Assembly (NCBI RefSeq): GCF_011516645.4
Contig: NZ_CP088284.1
Span: forward strand, 124,001-188,000
Reading direction: 5' to 3'
DNA: 64,000 bases
Source: Bradyrhizobium septentrionale
GTDB taxonomy: Bacteria > Pseudomonadota > Alphaproteobacteria > Rhizobiales > Xanthobacteraceae
A program made the translations under genes and the position numbers. The notes below the pieces were generated by a model. It saw nothing but the letters and a program-made list of their open reading frames with translations. It had not been told where the DNA came from and made no database searches. This document shows, piece by piece, positions 42,897 through 51,452 of this stretch. Position 1 is the first letter of the stretch. Each line of letters begins with the position of its first letter.

Positions 42897-43486
42897 CGCA
42901 CATCCTTCAAGGGCACCAGCGCCGAGAATGTCCAGCGCTCGCCAAATGCTGAGAGTTCGGCTCGCGTCAACGGCGCGATGTCGATGTGCCGAAAAGAGTC
43001 AGGGCCGACTCCAAGAGCATGCACGATTGCTGCGCGGATGACCGACGTGTGCGAAATTGCAAGGATTGAGCGAGGATTGGAGGACAACCCGTCCATCCAT
43101 TGGCCGACGCGCCTCACCACATCCACGAACGACTCTCCTCCGTGCGGTGCGGCACGTGGATCTCGTAGCCAGACGGCAAGACCCTCAGGGGCCTTTAGTC
43201 GAACTTCTTCAAGGGATAGCCCTATCCAGGAGCCGAAATCGCAGTCCCGCAACTGCGGCAGGACTGCTGCCTCGAGGCCAAGCATCTCCGCAGTCTGGCC
43301 CGCGCAAAGTGACGGGCTGCGCAAAACAGCATTGAAGAAGGAGAGATGGCCGGGAAGCTTAGACAGTCCCTCTCGAACGCTAGAATCGAGAGAACCGTCG
43401 GATGCGAATGCAACAGCATTGCGTGAGCATGTGGAGGCTGAACACAGCAGATGAAGGCGGATCGTGCCGGTCCGGCGCGCAACCAT
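42893..43486 (-). CDS. Histidine-phosphatase-fold protein lacking the catalytic RHG
   Basis: 197 aa. The conserved features are LRDCDFGSWIGLSLEEV (family: xDFGxWeG), HGGESFVDVVRRVGQWMD and the second catalytic His in ILAISHTSVIRAAIVHALG. The N-terminal LxRHGxT phospho-acceptor motif is instead IRLHLLCSASTCS, with neither Arg nor His, so it is probably a pseudo-phosphatase. CobC-type histidine phosphatases act in cobalamin synthesis, and this gene directly follows a cbtA cobalt-transporter remnant (stop at 43487, start at 43486), which fits a cobalt/B12 context. Confidence 0.8.
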   Translation of the reverse strand: MVARRTGTIRLHLLCSASTCSRNAVAFASDGSLDSSVREGLSKLPGHLSFFNAVLRSPSLCAGQTAEMLGLEAAVLPQLRDCDFGSWIGLSLEEVRLKAPEGLAVWLRDPRAAPHGGESFVDVVRRVGQWMDGLSSNPRSILAISHTSVIRAAIVHALGVGPDSFRHIDIAPLTRAELSAFGERWTFSALVPLKDVR

Positions 43487-43745
43487 TCATACCATCGCGT
43501 CGCGTAAAGGTAGTCGCCGCTCGACAAGCGCTCGCTCGGCCGCTACGCCAAACAACAGACCCAGCGTTGCCCACATGACGATTTGGCCACCAAACGACGC
43601 GATGCGAAACTGCCAAAGTAACGTGGCCGGGAAACCGTCGGGTACTTCATCGAGTGCGGGCATCGCTAGCGAAATAAAGATCATCACGACGACATAGCCC
43701 CCCCCCGCGATTAGCGCCGAATTCCACTCGCCAAAGCGGCTATTG
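43487..43745 (-). pseudogene. cbtA: CbtA-type cobalt transporter, C-terminal remnant
   Basis: The reading RFGEWNSALIAGGGYVVVMI, SLAMPALDEVPDGFPATLLW, GGQIVMWATLGLLFGVAAER is the C-terminal third of CbtA, with two transmembrane helices and the DEVPxxFPAxLLWxFR loop. Upstream of about 43745 the frame becomes IS3 sequence on the other strand, so an insertion and deletion removed the N-terminal part and, with it, the operon promoter. Confidence 0.78.
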
Positions 43746-43765
43746 ACGCGCCTCCGCAGCACCCG

Positions 43766-43949
43766 CCTGCGCGACGAGTGCCTGAACGAGCACCTGTTTG
43801 CCAATCTCAACGAGGCTCGCCGGATCATCGAAGAGTGGAGGATCGACTACAACACCAACCGACCGCACACGAGCCTCAACGGGCTCACACCGACCGAGTT
43901 TGCAACCCGCCCCAACAGGGGCCAAACCCAGAACAGACTCTCCTTATAA
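43766..43949 (+). pseudogene. IS3-family OrfB, C-terminal remnant
   Basis: RLRDECLNEHLFANLNEARR, IIEEWRIDYNTNRPHTSLNG and LTPTEFATRPNRGQTQNRLS, the last 60 residues of an IS3 (IS407/ISRj-like) transposase. Different from the IS3 copies at 36197 and 57760. The adjoining IS end appears to be GGGGAGCAGGTCA, into which the IS66 at 43973 has inserted; the last bases (TCA) reappear after the right duplication at 46548. Confidence 0.8.
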
Positions 43950-44057
43950 ACGAGGGCAAATCGGGGAGCAGGGTACGCCTCCGGTGGAGGCCGCCTTCCC
44001 GGATCGGGTTCGAGCGTGAGATGGTTTGCGCATTAATTCGCAAACAAATGAGCAAAC

Positions 44058-44459
44058 GTGACGACGGTTACGGTTCTGTGCGGTCCTGAGCGGCGACGGC
44101 GGAGGACGAGTGCGGAGAAGCTTCGGATCGTGGAGGAGAGTCTGGCGCCTGGGGCCAGTGTTGTCGAGGTTGCTCGGCGACACGACGTTCACCGCAATCT
44201 GGTTACGGCCTGGCGGCGGCAGGCGCGGACCGGTGTCCTCGCTTGCGGGGCCGAGCCGATGCAGCGGCAGGATGACGAGGTCGGTTTTGCGCCAGTCTCC
44301 ATTGCGCCAGACCGGCAACCGTTGACCGCGCCCTCGGGAAGCTGCGGTGCGATCGAGATTGAGTTCGCGGCCGGGGCTCGGATGCGGATCACCGGTGCGG
44401 TTGACGCGGCGACGCTGACCGCAGTCGTGGCGGCGCTGACTGATGGACGGCCGCGATGA
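44058..44459 (+). CDS. tnpA: IS66 protein TnpA (helix-turn-helix)
   Basis: 133 aa with RRRRRTSAEKLRIVEESLAP, helix-turn-helix [20 protein letters not shown] and the C-terminal EIEFAAGARMRITGAVDAAT. Starts at GTG or the nearby reading TTVTVLCGPERR. Four-base overlap with tnpB. Close relative of the TnpA at 32154. Confidence 0.92.
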   Translation: MTTVTVLCGPERRRRRTSAEKLRIVEESLAPGASVVEVARRHDVHRNLVTAWRRQARTGVLACGAEPMQRQDDEVGFAPVSIAPDRQPLTAPSGSCGAIEIEFAAGARMRITGAVDAATLTAVVAALTDGRPR

Positions 44460-44803
44460 TCCCGTTGCCAGCCGGCGTGCGGGTATGGCTCGCGACCGGC
44501 CATACCGACATGCGGAAGGGCTTTCCGTCGCTGGCATTACAGGTTCAGGAGATCTTGCATCGCGACCCGCTGGGCGGCCACCTGTTTTGCTTCCGCGGTC
44601 GCCGCGGCAACCTGCTGAAGGTGATCTGGCATGACGGCCAGGGCGCCTGCCTGTTCACAAAACGCCTTGAGCGCGGCCGCTTCATCTGGCCGAGCCCGGC
44701 CGAGGGTGTGGTGACGATCTCATCGGCGCAGCTCGGTTATCTCTTGTCCGGGATCGACTGGCGGCACCCACAAGAGACGTGGCGACCGGCATCGGTCGGA
44801 TGA
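44456..44803 (+). CDS. tnpB: IS66 accessory protein TnpB
   Basis: 115 aa, [54 protein letters not shown]. Start coupled to the tnpA stop (ATGA). Intact. Confidence 0.94.
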   Translation: MIPLPAGVRVWLATGHTDMRKGFPSLALQVQEILHRDPLGGHLFCFRGRRGNLLKVIWHDGQGACLFTKRLERGRFIWPSPAEGVVTISSAQLGYLLSGIDWRHPQETWRPASVG

Positions 44804-44848
44804 GGCTTTGAGCTTGCGGATCGTGATGGATGTGATTCCATCATCATC

Positions 44849-46489
44849 GTGACCACATCTGAATCGCTTCCGACCGATCTTGCCGCTGCGCATGCGATGA
44901 TCCTCGCGGAGCGCGCCGCGCGCCTGGAAGCGGAGGCGGTTGCGGCGAACGCTAAAGCGGAAGCTGCCAATGCGAAGGCGGCCGAGGCACTGATCCGTTA
45001 CCTCAAGCTCGAGATCGAGAAGCTGCGTCGCCAGATTTACGGCAGCCGCTCGGAGCGCAAGGCACGGCTCTTGGAGCAGATGGAGCTTGAGCTCGAAGAG
45101 CTGGAAGCAACCGCAACCGAAGACGAGTTGGCGGCTGAGAGGGCGGCAGCCAGGGCGCAGACGGTGCAATCCTTCCAGCGCAAGCGTCCGTCGCGCAAAC
45201 CGTTCCCCGACCATTTGCCGCGCGAGCGTGTCGTAGTCGCCGCACCGCAGAGCTGCCCTTGCTGCGGCTCATCGAAGCTATCAAAGCTGGGCGAAGATAT
45301 CACCGAGACGCTGGAGGTCATTCCCCGGCAGTGGAAGGTGATCCAGACGGTGCGCGAGAAGTTCTCGTGCCGGGACTGCGAGACGATCACCCAGCCGCCA
45401 GCCCCCTTCCACGTGACGCCGCGCGGCTTTGCCGGGCCGAACCTGCTGGCCATGATCCTGTTCGAGAAGTTCGGCCAGCATCAGCCCTTGAATCGGCAGA
45501 GCGAGCGCTACGCCCGGGAGGGCATCGATCTGAGCCTGTCGACACTGGCTGACCAGGTCGGCGCCTGTGCGGCGGCCCTGCAGCCGCTCTATCGGCTGAT
45601 CGAGCGTCACGTCCTCTCCGCCGAGCGACTGCATGGCGATGACACCACGGTGCCGATCCTGGCCAAGGGCCAGACGGTCAAGGGACATATCTGGACCTAC
45701 GTTCGCGACGATCGGCCGTTTGGCGGGCGGGCGCCGCCGGCCGCGCTCTATTACGCCTCGCGCGACCGGCGGCAGGAGCATCCCACACGGCATCTTCAAA
45801 GCTTCTCCGGCATCCTGCAGGCCGATGCCTATAGCGGCTACAACGAGCTGTATGACGCCTCGCGCGTGCAGGGGCCGATCATGTCCGCACTCTGTTGGGC
45901 CCACGCCAGGCGGCAGTTCTTCGAGCTGGCGGACATCGCGGCCAATGCGAGGCGAGACAAGAATGCCGCAGCGATCTCGCCGATTGCCCTGGAGGCGGTC
46001 AAGCGCATCGATGCACTGTTCGATATTGAGCGCGGCATCAACGGCCAAAGTGCCGGAGAGCGTCTGCGGGTGCGCAAGGAGCAAAGCGCACCCCTGCTGG
46101 CGGTGCTGGAAGCGTGGCTGCGCGAGCAGCGTGCTCGGCTATCGAACTCCTCATCGGTCGCCAAGCCAATCGATTACATGCTGCGCCGCTGGGATCGGTT
46201 CACTCGCTTCATCGATGACGGGCGGATCTGCCTGACAAACAATGCGGCGGAGCGCGCGCTGCGCGGTTTTGCTCTCGGCCGCAAGTCCTGGCTATTCGCC
46301 GGCTCGGAACGCGGCGCTGACCGCGCCGCCATCATGGCGACGCTGATCATGACGGCAAAGCTCAACGACATCGACCCGCAAGCCTGGCTGGCGGACGTCT
46401 TGGCCCGCATCGCCAGCACCCCGCAAGGTCGGCTCAATGAGCTGCTGCCTTGGGAATGGAAGAACAGCCCCGTCCAGTCTGCGGCCTGA
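44849..46489 (+). CDS. tnpC: IS66-family transposase TnpC
   Basis: 546 aa from GTG 44849 (TTSESLPTDLAAAHAMILAE). N-terminal coiled coil (about 20-95), CPCCGSSKL and CRDC metal-binding pairs, HGDDTTVPI catalytic Asp, LTNNAAERALRG near the C-terminus and LLPWEWKNS tail. Full length and undamaged; its sequence closely follows the broken tnpC at 28063-31766, so the two elements are near relatives. Confidence 0.95.
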   Translation: MTTSESLPTDLAAAHAMILAERAARLEAEAVAANAKAEAANAKAAEALIRYLKLEIEKLRRQIYGSRSERKARLLEQMELELEELEATATEDELAAERAAARAQTVQSFQRKRPSRKPFPDHLPRERVVVAAPQSCPCCGSSKLSKLGEDITETLEVIPRQWKVIQTVREKFSCRDCETITQPPAPFHVTPRGFAGPNLLAMILFEKFGQHQPLNRQSERYAREGIDLSLSTLADQVGACAAALQPLYRLIERHVLSAERLHGDDTTVPILAKGQTVKGHIWTYVRDDRPFGGRAPPAALYYASRDRRQEHPTRHLQSFSGILQADAYSGYNELYDASRVQGPIMSALCWAHARRQFFELADIAANARRDKNAAAISPIALEAVKRIDALFDIERGINGQSAGERLRVRKEQSAPLLAVLEAWLREQRARLSNSSSVAKPIDYMLRRWDRFTRFIDDGRICLTNNAAERALRGFALGRKSWLFAGSERGADRAAIMATLIMTAKLNDIDPQAWLADVLARIASTPQGRLNELLPWEWKNSPVQSAA

Positions 46490-46652
46490 TCGGGCGACCG
46501 CACCGCGCGATCATGCCGCGGCCCTCACCGGACGGTTACGGAGCAGGTCAACTTGATTGCATTTCGTCAGGAGCGCTCGAAGGCATGCAGTACTGGTCGA
46601 CAGCGTGGCTAATCGCAATTTGGCAGCATCTCACCATTTGGACGCCAACTTA

Positions 46653-47117
46653 ATGACCGACAACACCACCGCTGTGGACGCTGCCACCACGAACTTTGCG
46701 TCGCCTCCGACTAATCTAACGGGGGTCCAGATGACCGCGGTGCAGTTAGCCGCGCACTTCAGGAAGTCGCCAGCGACGATCGTCCGTTGGGCACAAGAGC
46801 CCGATTTTCCGCGTGCAACGGCTCTAAATGGAGAAGTGCATTGGCCGACAAGCGCGGTGCACGATTGGCGCCGCCGACGCCAAAGGGCATACCGGACCGC
46901 GCTACGTGCCAAAGAGGCAGCTGTAGAGGCGGACGTCGAGAAGGCACGGCTCCGCCAGAATTTAATCGCCGCGTTTGCTCGCCCCTATCTGTCACAGATC
47001 CGGCGATCGACGGTTCCACCGCGTGGCGCGCCTCTCTCTCGACCCATGATCGTCCAGGCGGATGGCTCGCTTGCGCCCGCGTCGCTCGATGACAACCGGA
47101 ATTGCTCTCGCGGATGA
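46653..47117 (+). CDS. Winged-helix-like regulator of excisionase type
   Basis: ATG 46653 gives 154 aa: MTDNTTAVDAATTNFASPPT, then the helix-turn-helix MTAVQLAAHFRKSPATIVRW, AQEPDFPRATALNGEVHWPT and the wing-and-helix DWRRRRQRAYRTALRAKEAA. This is the layout of MerR/AlpA-like excisionase or prophage regulators. The C-terminus PLSRPMIVQADGSLAP is shared with a decayed second copy at 54620-55076. It may have entered with an integrative element now lost. Confidence 0.65.
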   Translation: MTDNTTAVDAATTNFASPPTNLTGVQMTAVQLAAHFRKSPATIVRWAQEPDFPRATALNGEVHWPTSAVHDWRRRRQRAYRTALRAKEAAVEADVEKARLRQNLIAAFARPYLSQIRRSTVPPRGAPLSRPMIVQADGSLAPASLDDNRNCSRG

Positions 47118-47312
47118 GCAGTGTCCCATGTATGCATCTGCTGCTGGTCGGCCACGGCGCTTCAGCAATGATGCACGTGATCTTGGTTGCGAGGGGCGAA
47201 CGAACAGCCGATGGATCGGTTGGGCACAATTGAGGCAGATGCGAACTGCGGTATCACTGCTGGTAGGGCCACTTTAGAGATGTACGTTCACGGGTAAGTG
47301 CCGGAGCACTCA

Positions 47313-47834
47313 ATGAAGGAATTTGCGGGGTTTGTCGCCTTTTGTTTGGTGATCTTAGCTTCGGCATTTGAGGGTGCGCAAGCAGAGAATTCGTCGAGCG
47401 CGGAGGCGCGCTTGAGAGAGAAGAACATCACACTGCCGGCTGAGGCCGCGCCGGTCGGCAGCTACGTCAACGCGGTTCAAGTGGGCAATCTCCTGTTCAT
47501 GGCGGGCAGTGTCGCAAGCGAGCCGAAGGGTAAGCTCGGCCGGGATCTGACCGTCGAACAAGGCTATGAGGCTCCCCGGCAAGCAGGCTTGATCACGCTG
47601 GCAAAGGTGCGAGCGGCGCTGGGTAGCCTCGATCGGAAACGCGTTGTCAAAGTGGTCGGCATGGTGAACTCGGTCGATGACTTCGATGACCAAGCCAAGG
47701 TGTTCAATGGATACTGCGACCTAATGATCGAGGTGTTCGGCGAATCGATTGGTAGACATGCTCGCTCCTCACTGGGCGTGGCGGCTCTTCCGCGCCATGC
47801 CGCGGTCGAAGTCGAAATGATCCTTGAGGTATAG
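47313..47834 (+). CDS. Exported RidA/YjgF-family protein
   Basis: ATG 47313 (after GGAG) gives a signal peptide (MKEFAGFVAFCLVILASAFE) and a RidA domain with NITLPAEAAPVGSYVNAVQV, LLFMAGSVASEPKGKLG, VKVVGMVNSVDDFDDQAKVF and the RSSLGVAALPRHAAVEVEMI closing strand, where the Arg that binds the imine substrate is expected. RidA proteins hydrolyse reactive enamines/imines in the cytoplasm; an exported version is less common. A GTG at 47298 is an alternative start. Confidence 0.88.
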   Translation: MKEFAGFVAFCLVILASAFEGAQAENSSSAEARLREKNITLPAEAAPVGSYVNAVQVGNLLFMAGSVASEPKGKLGRDLTVEQGYEAPRQAGLITLAKVRAALGSLDRKRVVKVVGMVNSVDDFDDQAKVFNGYCDLMIEVFGESIGRHARSSLGVAALPRHAAVEVEMILEV

Positions 47835-48060
47835 TAGCTTTGCTGTTGATCGCAATCTTTCCGCTTGGAAAGGCTTTGACGCGAAGGTTGAAGATAGCCG
47901 CCGTGCCGACGTGCTCTGCTGGTTCTTTGGTCGGAACGAAACGTTGACGCACGCGTCACGGCACGGACGACACTGCGTTTAGCGTTGCCGCGAAATAGCG
48001 CGGCAAATCACGAGGCCGGAATGTCAAAAAGGCGTTCAGTTGCTAGTCTAGGAGGTTACC

Positions 48061-48592
48061 ATGGAACGACGCGCGACTAATCTAAGGATATCAGCTCTGA
48101 TATGTCTCACTGTTGCTGCCCCGATCAGCGATGCCTTCGCCCAACAGGACACAGCGCGTATCCTACAAAGCGGGCGCGGAAAATGCCAAATACACACAAC
48201 AGCAGTTTCTCGACGTCGGCGACGTTGCGGGCCATCAGGTGCGATCATATGAAATTCATCGCACCTTTCCGACAAACCCTCCTGTCGTCAATGGTTTGAA
48301 GATCAAGGAAACGTGGACGCGCGGCGTTTCCGATTACGTCGACAATAATGGTTCCGGCAGCATATACACGGTCTATGCCGTCGAGAATGGCGACAAGTTC
48401 TTCACCCGAGGAACTGTGCTCGCTCATAGCGCGGGGCCGGGAAAGCTTAGCAGCACGACTGTCTCGTATATCACGAGCGGCACGGGCGCTCTGGCTAATA
48501 TTCGGGGAATTGCGCGAACCACTGGCCACGCCGATCCCAAAGCAGGGGTAAATGAGTCGCAAGTCGAAATCGAATATTCGATCGGCAAGTAG
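48061..48592 (+). pseudogene. Exported AOC-barrel-like protein, frameshifted
   Basis: ATG 48061 after AGGAGGTTACC opens a signal peptide (ALICLTVAAPISDAFAQQDT). The mature protein continues in the next frame: VSYKAGAENAKYTQQQFLDV, VVNGLKIKETWTRGVSDYVD, SIYTVYAVENGDKFFTRGTV, GIARTTGHADPKAGVNESQV. The shift lies near 48150. The fold resembles secreted allene-oxide-cyclase-type or lipocalin barrels; the function is unknown. One base change would restore a 176-aa gene, so a sequencing error is possible. Confidence 0.65.
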
Positions 48593-48636
48593 TTGCGGAC
48601 ACACTGAGCGGTCTCACTCCGCGCAAGTAGTCGCCC

Positions 48637-50146
48637 GTTAAGAAGCTTCCAGGCGACTGATCTGGAATCGTAATTTGGCTGGAATGACGTTCTGAGATTG
48701 CAAGGTTTTGGTGTTTTGTGCATCGGAAGCTTGCAATTTCGTTTTCGAGATTCCCTCGACGGGCGAAGCATGATTCCCTGTCCGCATCGGAGGGCACGAT
48801 GCGGCCGAAGAAGCACAAAACGACGGGAGCGAACGATTTTTTCCGGGCGCGGCTCGACCAGATCATCAATCTGAAGCACGAGCTGGTCCGGCTCACCGGC
48901 AAGATCGATTGGGACTGGATCGACGGCGAGATCGCGCCGCTCTACAGCGAGAACGGCCGGCCGGGGATTGAGACCCGCTTCGTGATCGGGCTGTTGTTGC
49001 TCAAGCACATTTACGGGCTGTCCGATGAGGGGGTATGCGAACGCTGGGTCCACGACCCGTATTTCCAGTACTTCACTGGCGAAGAGTTCTTCCAGCACGC
49101 ATTCCCGCACGAGCGCTCGGACCTGAGCCATTGGCGCAAGCGGCTCGGCGACAGACTGGAACTGCTATTGGCCGAGAGCCTGCGGGTGGCGCACGACGTC
49201 GGCGCGTTACGCGGCAAGGACCTTGAGCGGGTCACGGTCGACACCACGGTGCAGCCGAAGGCCATCACCTTTCCGACCGATGCCAAGCTGCTGCATGCGG
49301 CGATCCAGGGGCTCAACCGCCTAGCGAGGAAGCACGGAGTGCGGCTGCGGCAATCCTATTCTCGGATCGCCAAGGCCACCGCGATGATGGCGGGACGCTA
49401 CGCCCATGCCAAACAGTTCAAGCGGCACCAGCGGCAGTTGCGCATCCTGCGCAGCCGCCTGGGCCGGATCATCCGCGACATCCGCCGCAAGATCGAAGGC
49501 CAGGATGCGCTCGAAGAGGCGTTCGCACTCCCGTTGAGCCGGGCCACGCAGATCCGCTCGCAGCAGCAGCGCCAGCGCGGCTGGAAGCTGTATTCCTTCC
49601 ATGCCCCCGAGGTGGAGTGCATCGGCAAGGGCAAGGCCAGCGCGCCTTACGAGTTCGGCGTGAAGGCTTCCATCGTCACCAACAACCGGCCTGCTCCCGG
49701 CGGCCAGTTCGTGCTGCACGCCAAGGCGCTGCCCGATAACCCTTACGACGGTCACACCCTGCGGGACGTCATCGACCGAACCGAGACACTCACCGGCTGC
49801 GCGATCGAGTGCGCCTTTGTCGACAAGGGATACCGCGGCCATGACGCACAGAACCCGCGCCGCGTCTTCATCTCCGGCCAGAAGCGCGGCGTCTTCGGCA
49901 CTATCAAGCGCCAGCTGCGGCGCCGCTCCGCTATCGAGCCCGTGATCGGCCATTTGAAGGCTGACGGACACCTCGGCCGCTGCTACCTCAAAGGCCGCGC
50001 CGGCGATGCCGCCAACGTCATCCTCTCCGCCGTCGGTTACAACTTCCGCCGCATCCTCGCCTGGCTAAGGGCTCTTTGGTACCTCTTCCTGGCTGCCTTC
50101 TTCTCAGTCACCAGCCACCGCACACCACTCAAATCGGCTTCTTAAC
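48637..50146 (+). mobile_element. IS5/IS1182-type element
   Basis: About 1.5 kb with short terminal inverted repeats GTTAAGAAGC at 48637 and, on the minus strand, at 50146. It carries one transposase gene. I could not define the target duplication, so the outer limits may be off by a few bases. A 3' fragment of a related element lies at 61548-61632. Confidence 0.85.
48799..50145 (+). CDS. IS5-family transposase
   Basis: ATG 48799 (MRPKKHKTTGANDFFRARLD); an upstream GTG in frame is probably not used. This 448-aa DDE transposase has the DUF772-like N-terminus (RPGIETRFVIGLLLLKHIYG), ERVTVDTTVQPKAITFPTDA (first Asp), CAFVDKGYRGHDAQNPRRVF (second Asp) and RRRSAIEPVIGHLKADGHLG (Glu). Intact. Confidence 0.93.
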   Translation: MRPKKHKTTGANDFFRARLDQIINLKHELVRLTGKIDWDWIDGEIAPLYSENGRPGIETRFVIGLLLLKHIYGLSDEGVCERWVHDPYFQYFTGEEFFQHAFPHERSDLSHWRKRLGDRLELLLAESLRVAHDVGALRGKDLERVTVDTTVQPKAITFPTDAKLLHAAIQGLNRLARKHGVRLRQSYSRIAKATAMMAGRYAHAKQFKRHQRQLRILRSRLGRIIRDIRRKIEGQDALEEAFALPLSRATQIRSQQQRQRGWKLYSFHAPEVECIGKGKASAPYEFGVKASIVTNNRPAPGGQFVLHAKALPDNPYDGHTLRDVIDRTETLTGCAIECAFVDKGYRGHDAQNPRRVFISGQKRGVFGTIKRQLRRRSAIEPVIGHLKADGHLGRCYLKGRAGDAANVILSAVGYNFRRILAWLRALWYLFLAAFFSVTSHRTPLKSAS

Positions 50147-50593
50147 CGACGACCAAGTATGCATCGCGTCGACACGCGCGTTGGAGACTTTCCAATTCAG
50201 CGGATCGCGGAATGTCGGCTTAAGAGCACGAGCACCGGTCGCACCCACGGGGCGCCGTTGCGCGGCAGACGCGAGGATGCGCATGACTTGATAGCTCGGA
50301 AACACCTTTAGCAGTGTCAGGCTTTCCGAGCGGGAGCAGATTCTGCGCTCGGCCCGCCCAACCGCCCCCGTTCACTCGTGATCCCGCCGATCTGCCACTG
50401 CGAACCCCACGTCACACGCCTGCGCGGCAGCGGTCAGGGTGAGACTGCTCTCATCCTGATCGTCGCGCTATACACGCCAAATCCGACCGCGACGAAGGCT
50501 CGAGGAACGGCTTGTCGGAGCGTGTTGAGCTGTCAACTCCATAGACCAGCGTTGTGCCGTGACGTACTCCTATGGGTGTCGCATCCGCCGTTG
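50147..50593. other. Intergenic stretch, no supported gene
   Basis: No frame with natural composition. It lies between the IS5 element and the minus-strand globin gene and may hold the interrupted remains of an older gene, which I cannot identify. Confidence 0.4.
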
Positions 50594-51013
50594 TCAAAAC
50601 GAACTATGCCGGCCAGTCGCGCGCAGCATCTCGTTCTGGGCGGTGGCGTAAAGTGTATGCCAGGACTCTCTCAGCTCAGGGGTGAAAGAAGCGCCGAATT
50701 TTCGCTCAAAGCTCCACATCAACGCCTCGCCCATTGCGACAAAGTGCGATGGCTGAAAGCCAAGTATGGCGTGCTTGTGACCGGAAATCGCGATCAGCGA
50801 CTGGAACATCGGTCTTTCGTCGAGCGAGGCGACCAGCGCCGTGATCATATCCAGCACCTTCATCCGCTGCTTCTCAGTATCGCCGCCGAACGTTTGTCTT
50901 GCATCAGGAGCTAGTTCGACGAACCTGTTGTAGCACAGGTCAGCGAGGTCGCGGCGGATCGGCCACATCGCGTCAAATGATGTCCTGACAAGGTCGACCT
51001 GCTCCGGCGTCAT
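50594..51013 (-). CDS. Bacterial globin
   Basis: 139 aa with a globin pattern: MTPEQVDLVRTSFDAMWPIR (helix A), VELAPDARQTFGGDTEKQRM, and the F-helix SLIAISGHKHAILGFQPSHF, where His81 is the likely proximal heme ligand. It ends LRESWHTLYATAQNEML, a globin H-helix. It matches single-domain globins involved in NO or oxygen handling, though the exact class is not clear. It follows a zinc-ribbon gene by three bases on the same strand. Confidence 0.85.
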   Translation of the reverse strand: MTPEQVDLVRTSFDAMWPIRRDLADLCYNRFVELAPDARQTFGGDTEKQRMKVLDMITALVASLDERPMFQSLIAISGHKHAILGFQPSHFVAMGEALMWSFERKFGASFTPELRESWHTLYATAQNEMLRATGRHSSF

Positions 51014-51016
51014 TGG

Positions 51017-51235
51017 TCACACCAGCAGGCTCGTAAAGAATGGTCTTGTGATCTCTGCGGCTGAGGGCTCCCTCTCATCTGAAGTGACGACGGAGACAAA
51101 CTGGTGTTTGCAGTTCCAGCAGCGCCAAAGATCTTGAGCTTCATTCGCGTTGACGAGCTCGTGCCACTCAAGGGTCACTAATCCAGAACCACAGCGAACG
51201 CATTCTTTGTGATGCACTGTTGAGCTTGGGAGCAT
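51017..51235 (-). CDS. Small zinc-ribbon protein
   Basis: 72 aa with two cysteine pairs, CVRCGS (about 12-17) and CWNCKHQF (about 39-46), a classic zinc ribbon. The rest is short and acidic. Its stop is three bases from the globin start, so the two are co-translated. It may be a redox or regulatory partner of the globin; the function is unknown. Confidence 0.7.
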   Translation of the reverse strand: MLPSSTVHHKECVRCGSGLVTLEWHELVNANEAQDLWRCWNCKHQFVSVVTSDEREPSAAEITRPFFTSLLV

Positions 51236-51452
51236 GTGGAACCTCTTTTCTTACACACAAGCGACGCGTACGGCAGAGGGGCAAACGTTGGTGGGCCATC
51301 ACTTGTGCGACCTTGAGCAGCTGCGCTGGATCAGATGTCCACTCCAATGCTCGCGCCGGCAGCGAGAACTCGGTGAATGAGGGTCTTTTGCGCAAACGAT
51401 ACTGGAACCGGCAGCAGGCTGGAAGCCGGTCAAAGAGGGGCGCCTAAGCGGG
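51236..51452. other. Intergenic stretch before the zinc-ribbon/globin pair
   Basis: Likely holds the promoter of the minus-strand pair. No clear gene; a 75-codon minus-strand frame overlapping the zinc-ribbon gene is judged spurious. Confidence 0.4.

Larger units (their letters stand above)
43973..46539 (+). mobile_element. IS66-family element, complete
   Basis: The 2567-bp element is flanked by identical GGAGCAGG (43965-43972 and 46540-46547). The ends GTACGCCTCCGGTGGAGGCC (left) and GTAACCGTCCGGTGAGGGCC (right, minus strand) are inverted repeats. tnpA, tnpB and tnpC are all intact on the plus strand, making this a potentially active copy. Confidence 0.95.

Noticed and set aside
42288..43454. 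Plus-strand 388-codon frame
   Set aside because: Antisense to the membrane protein and histidine-phosphatase-like genes; composition rich in Arg, Ser and Pro is typical of a shadow.
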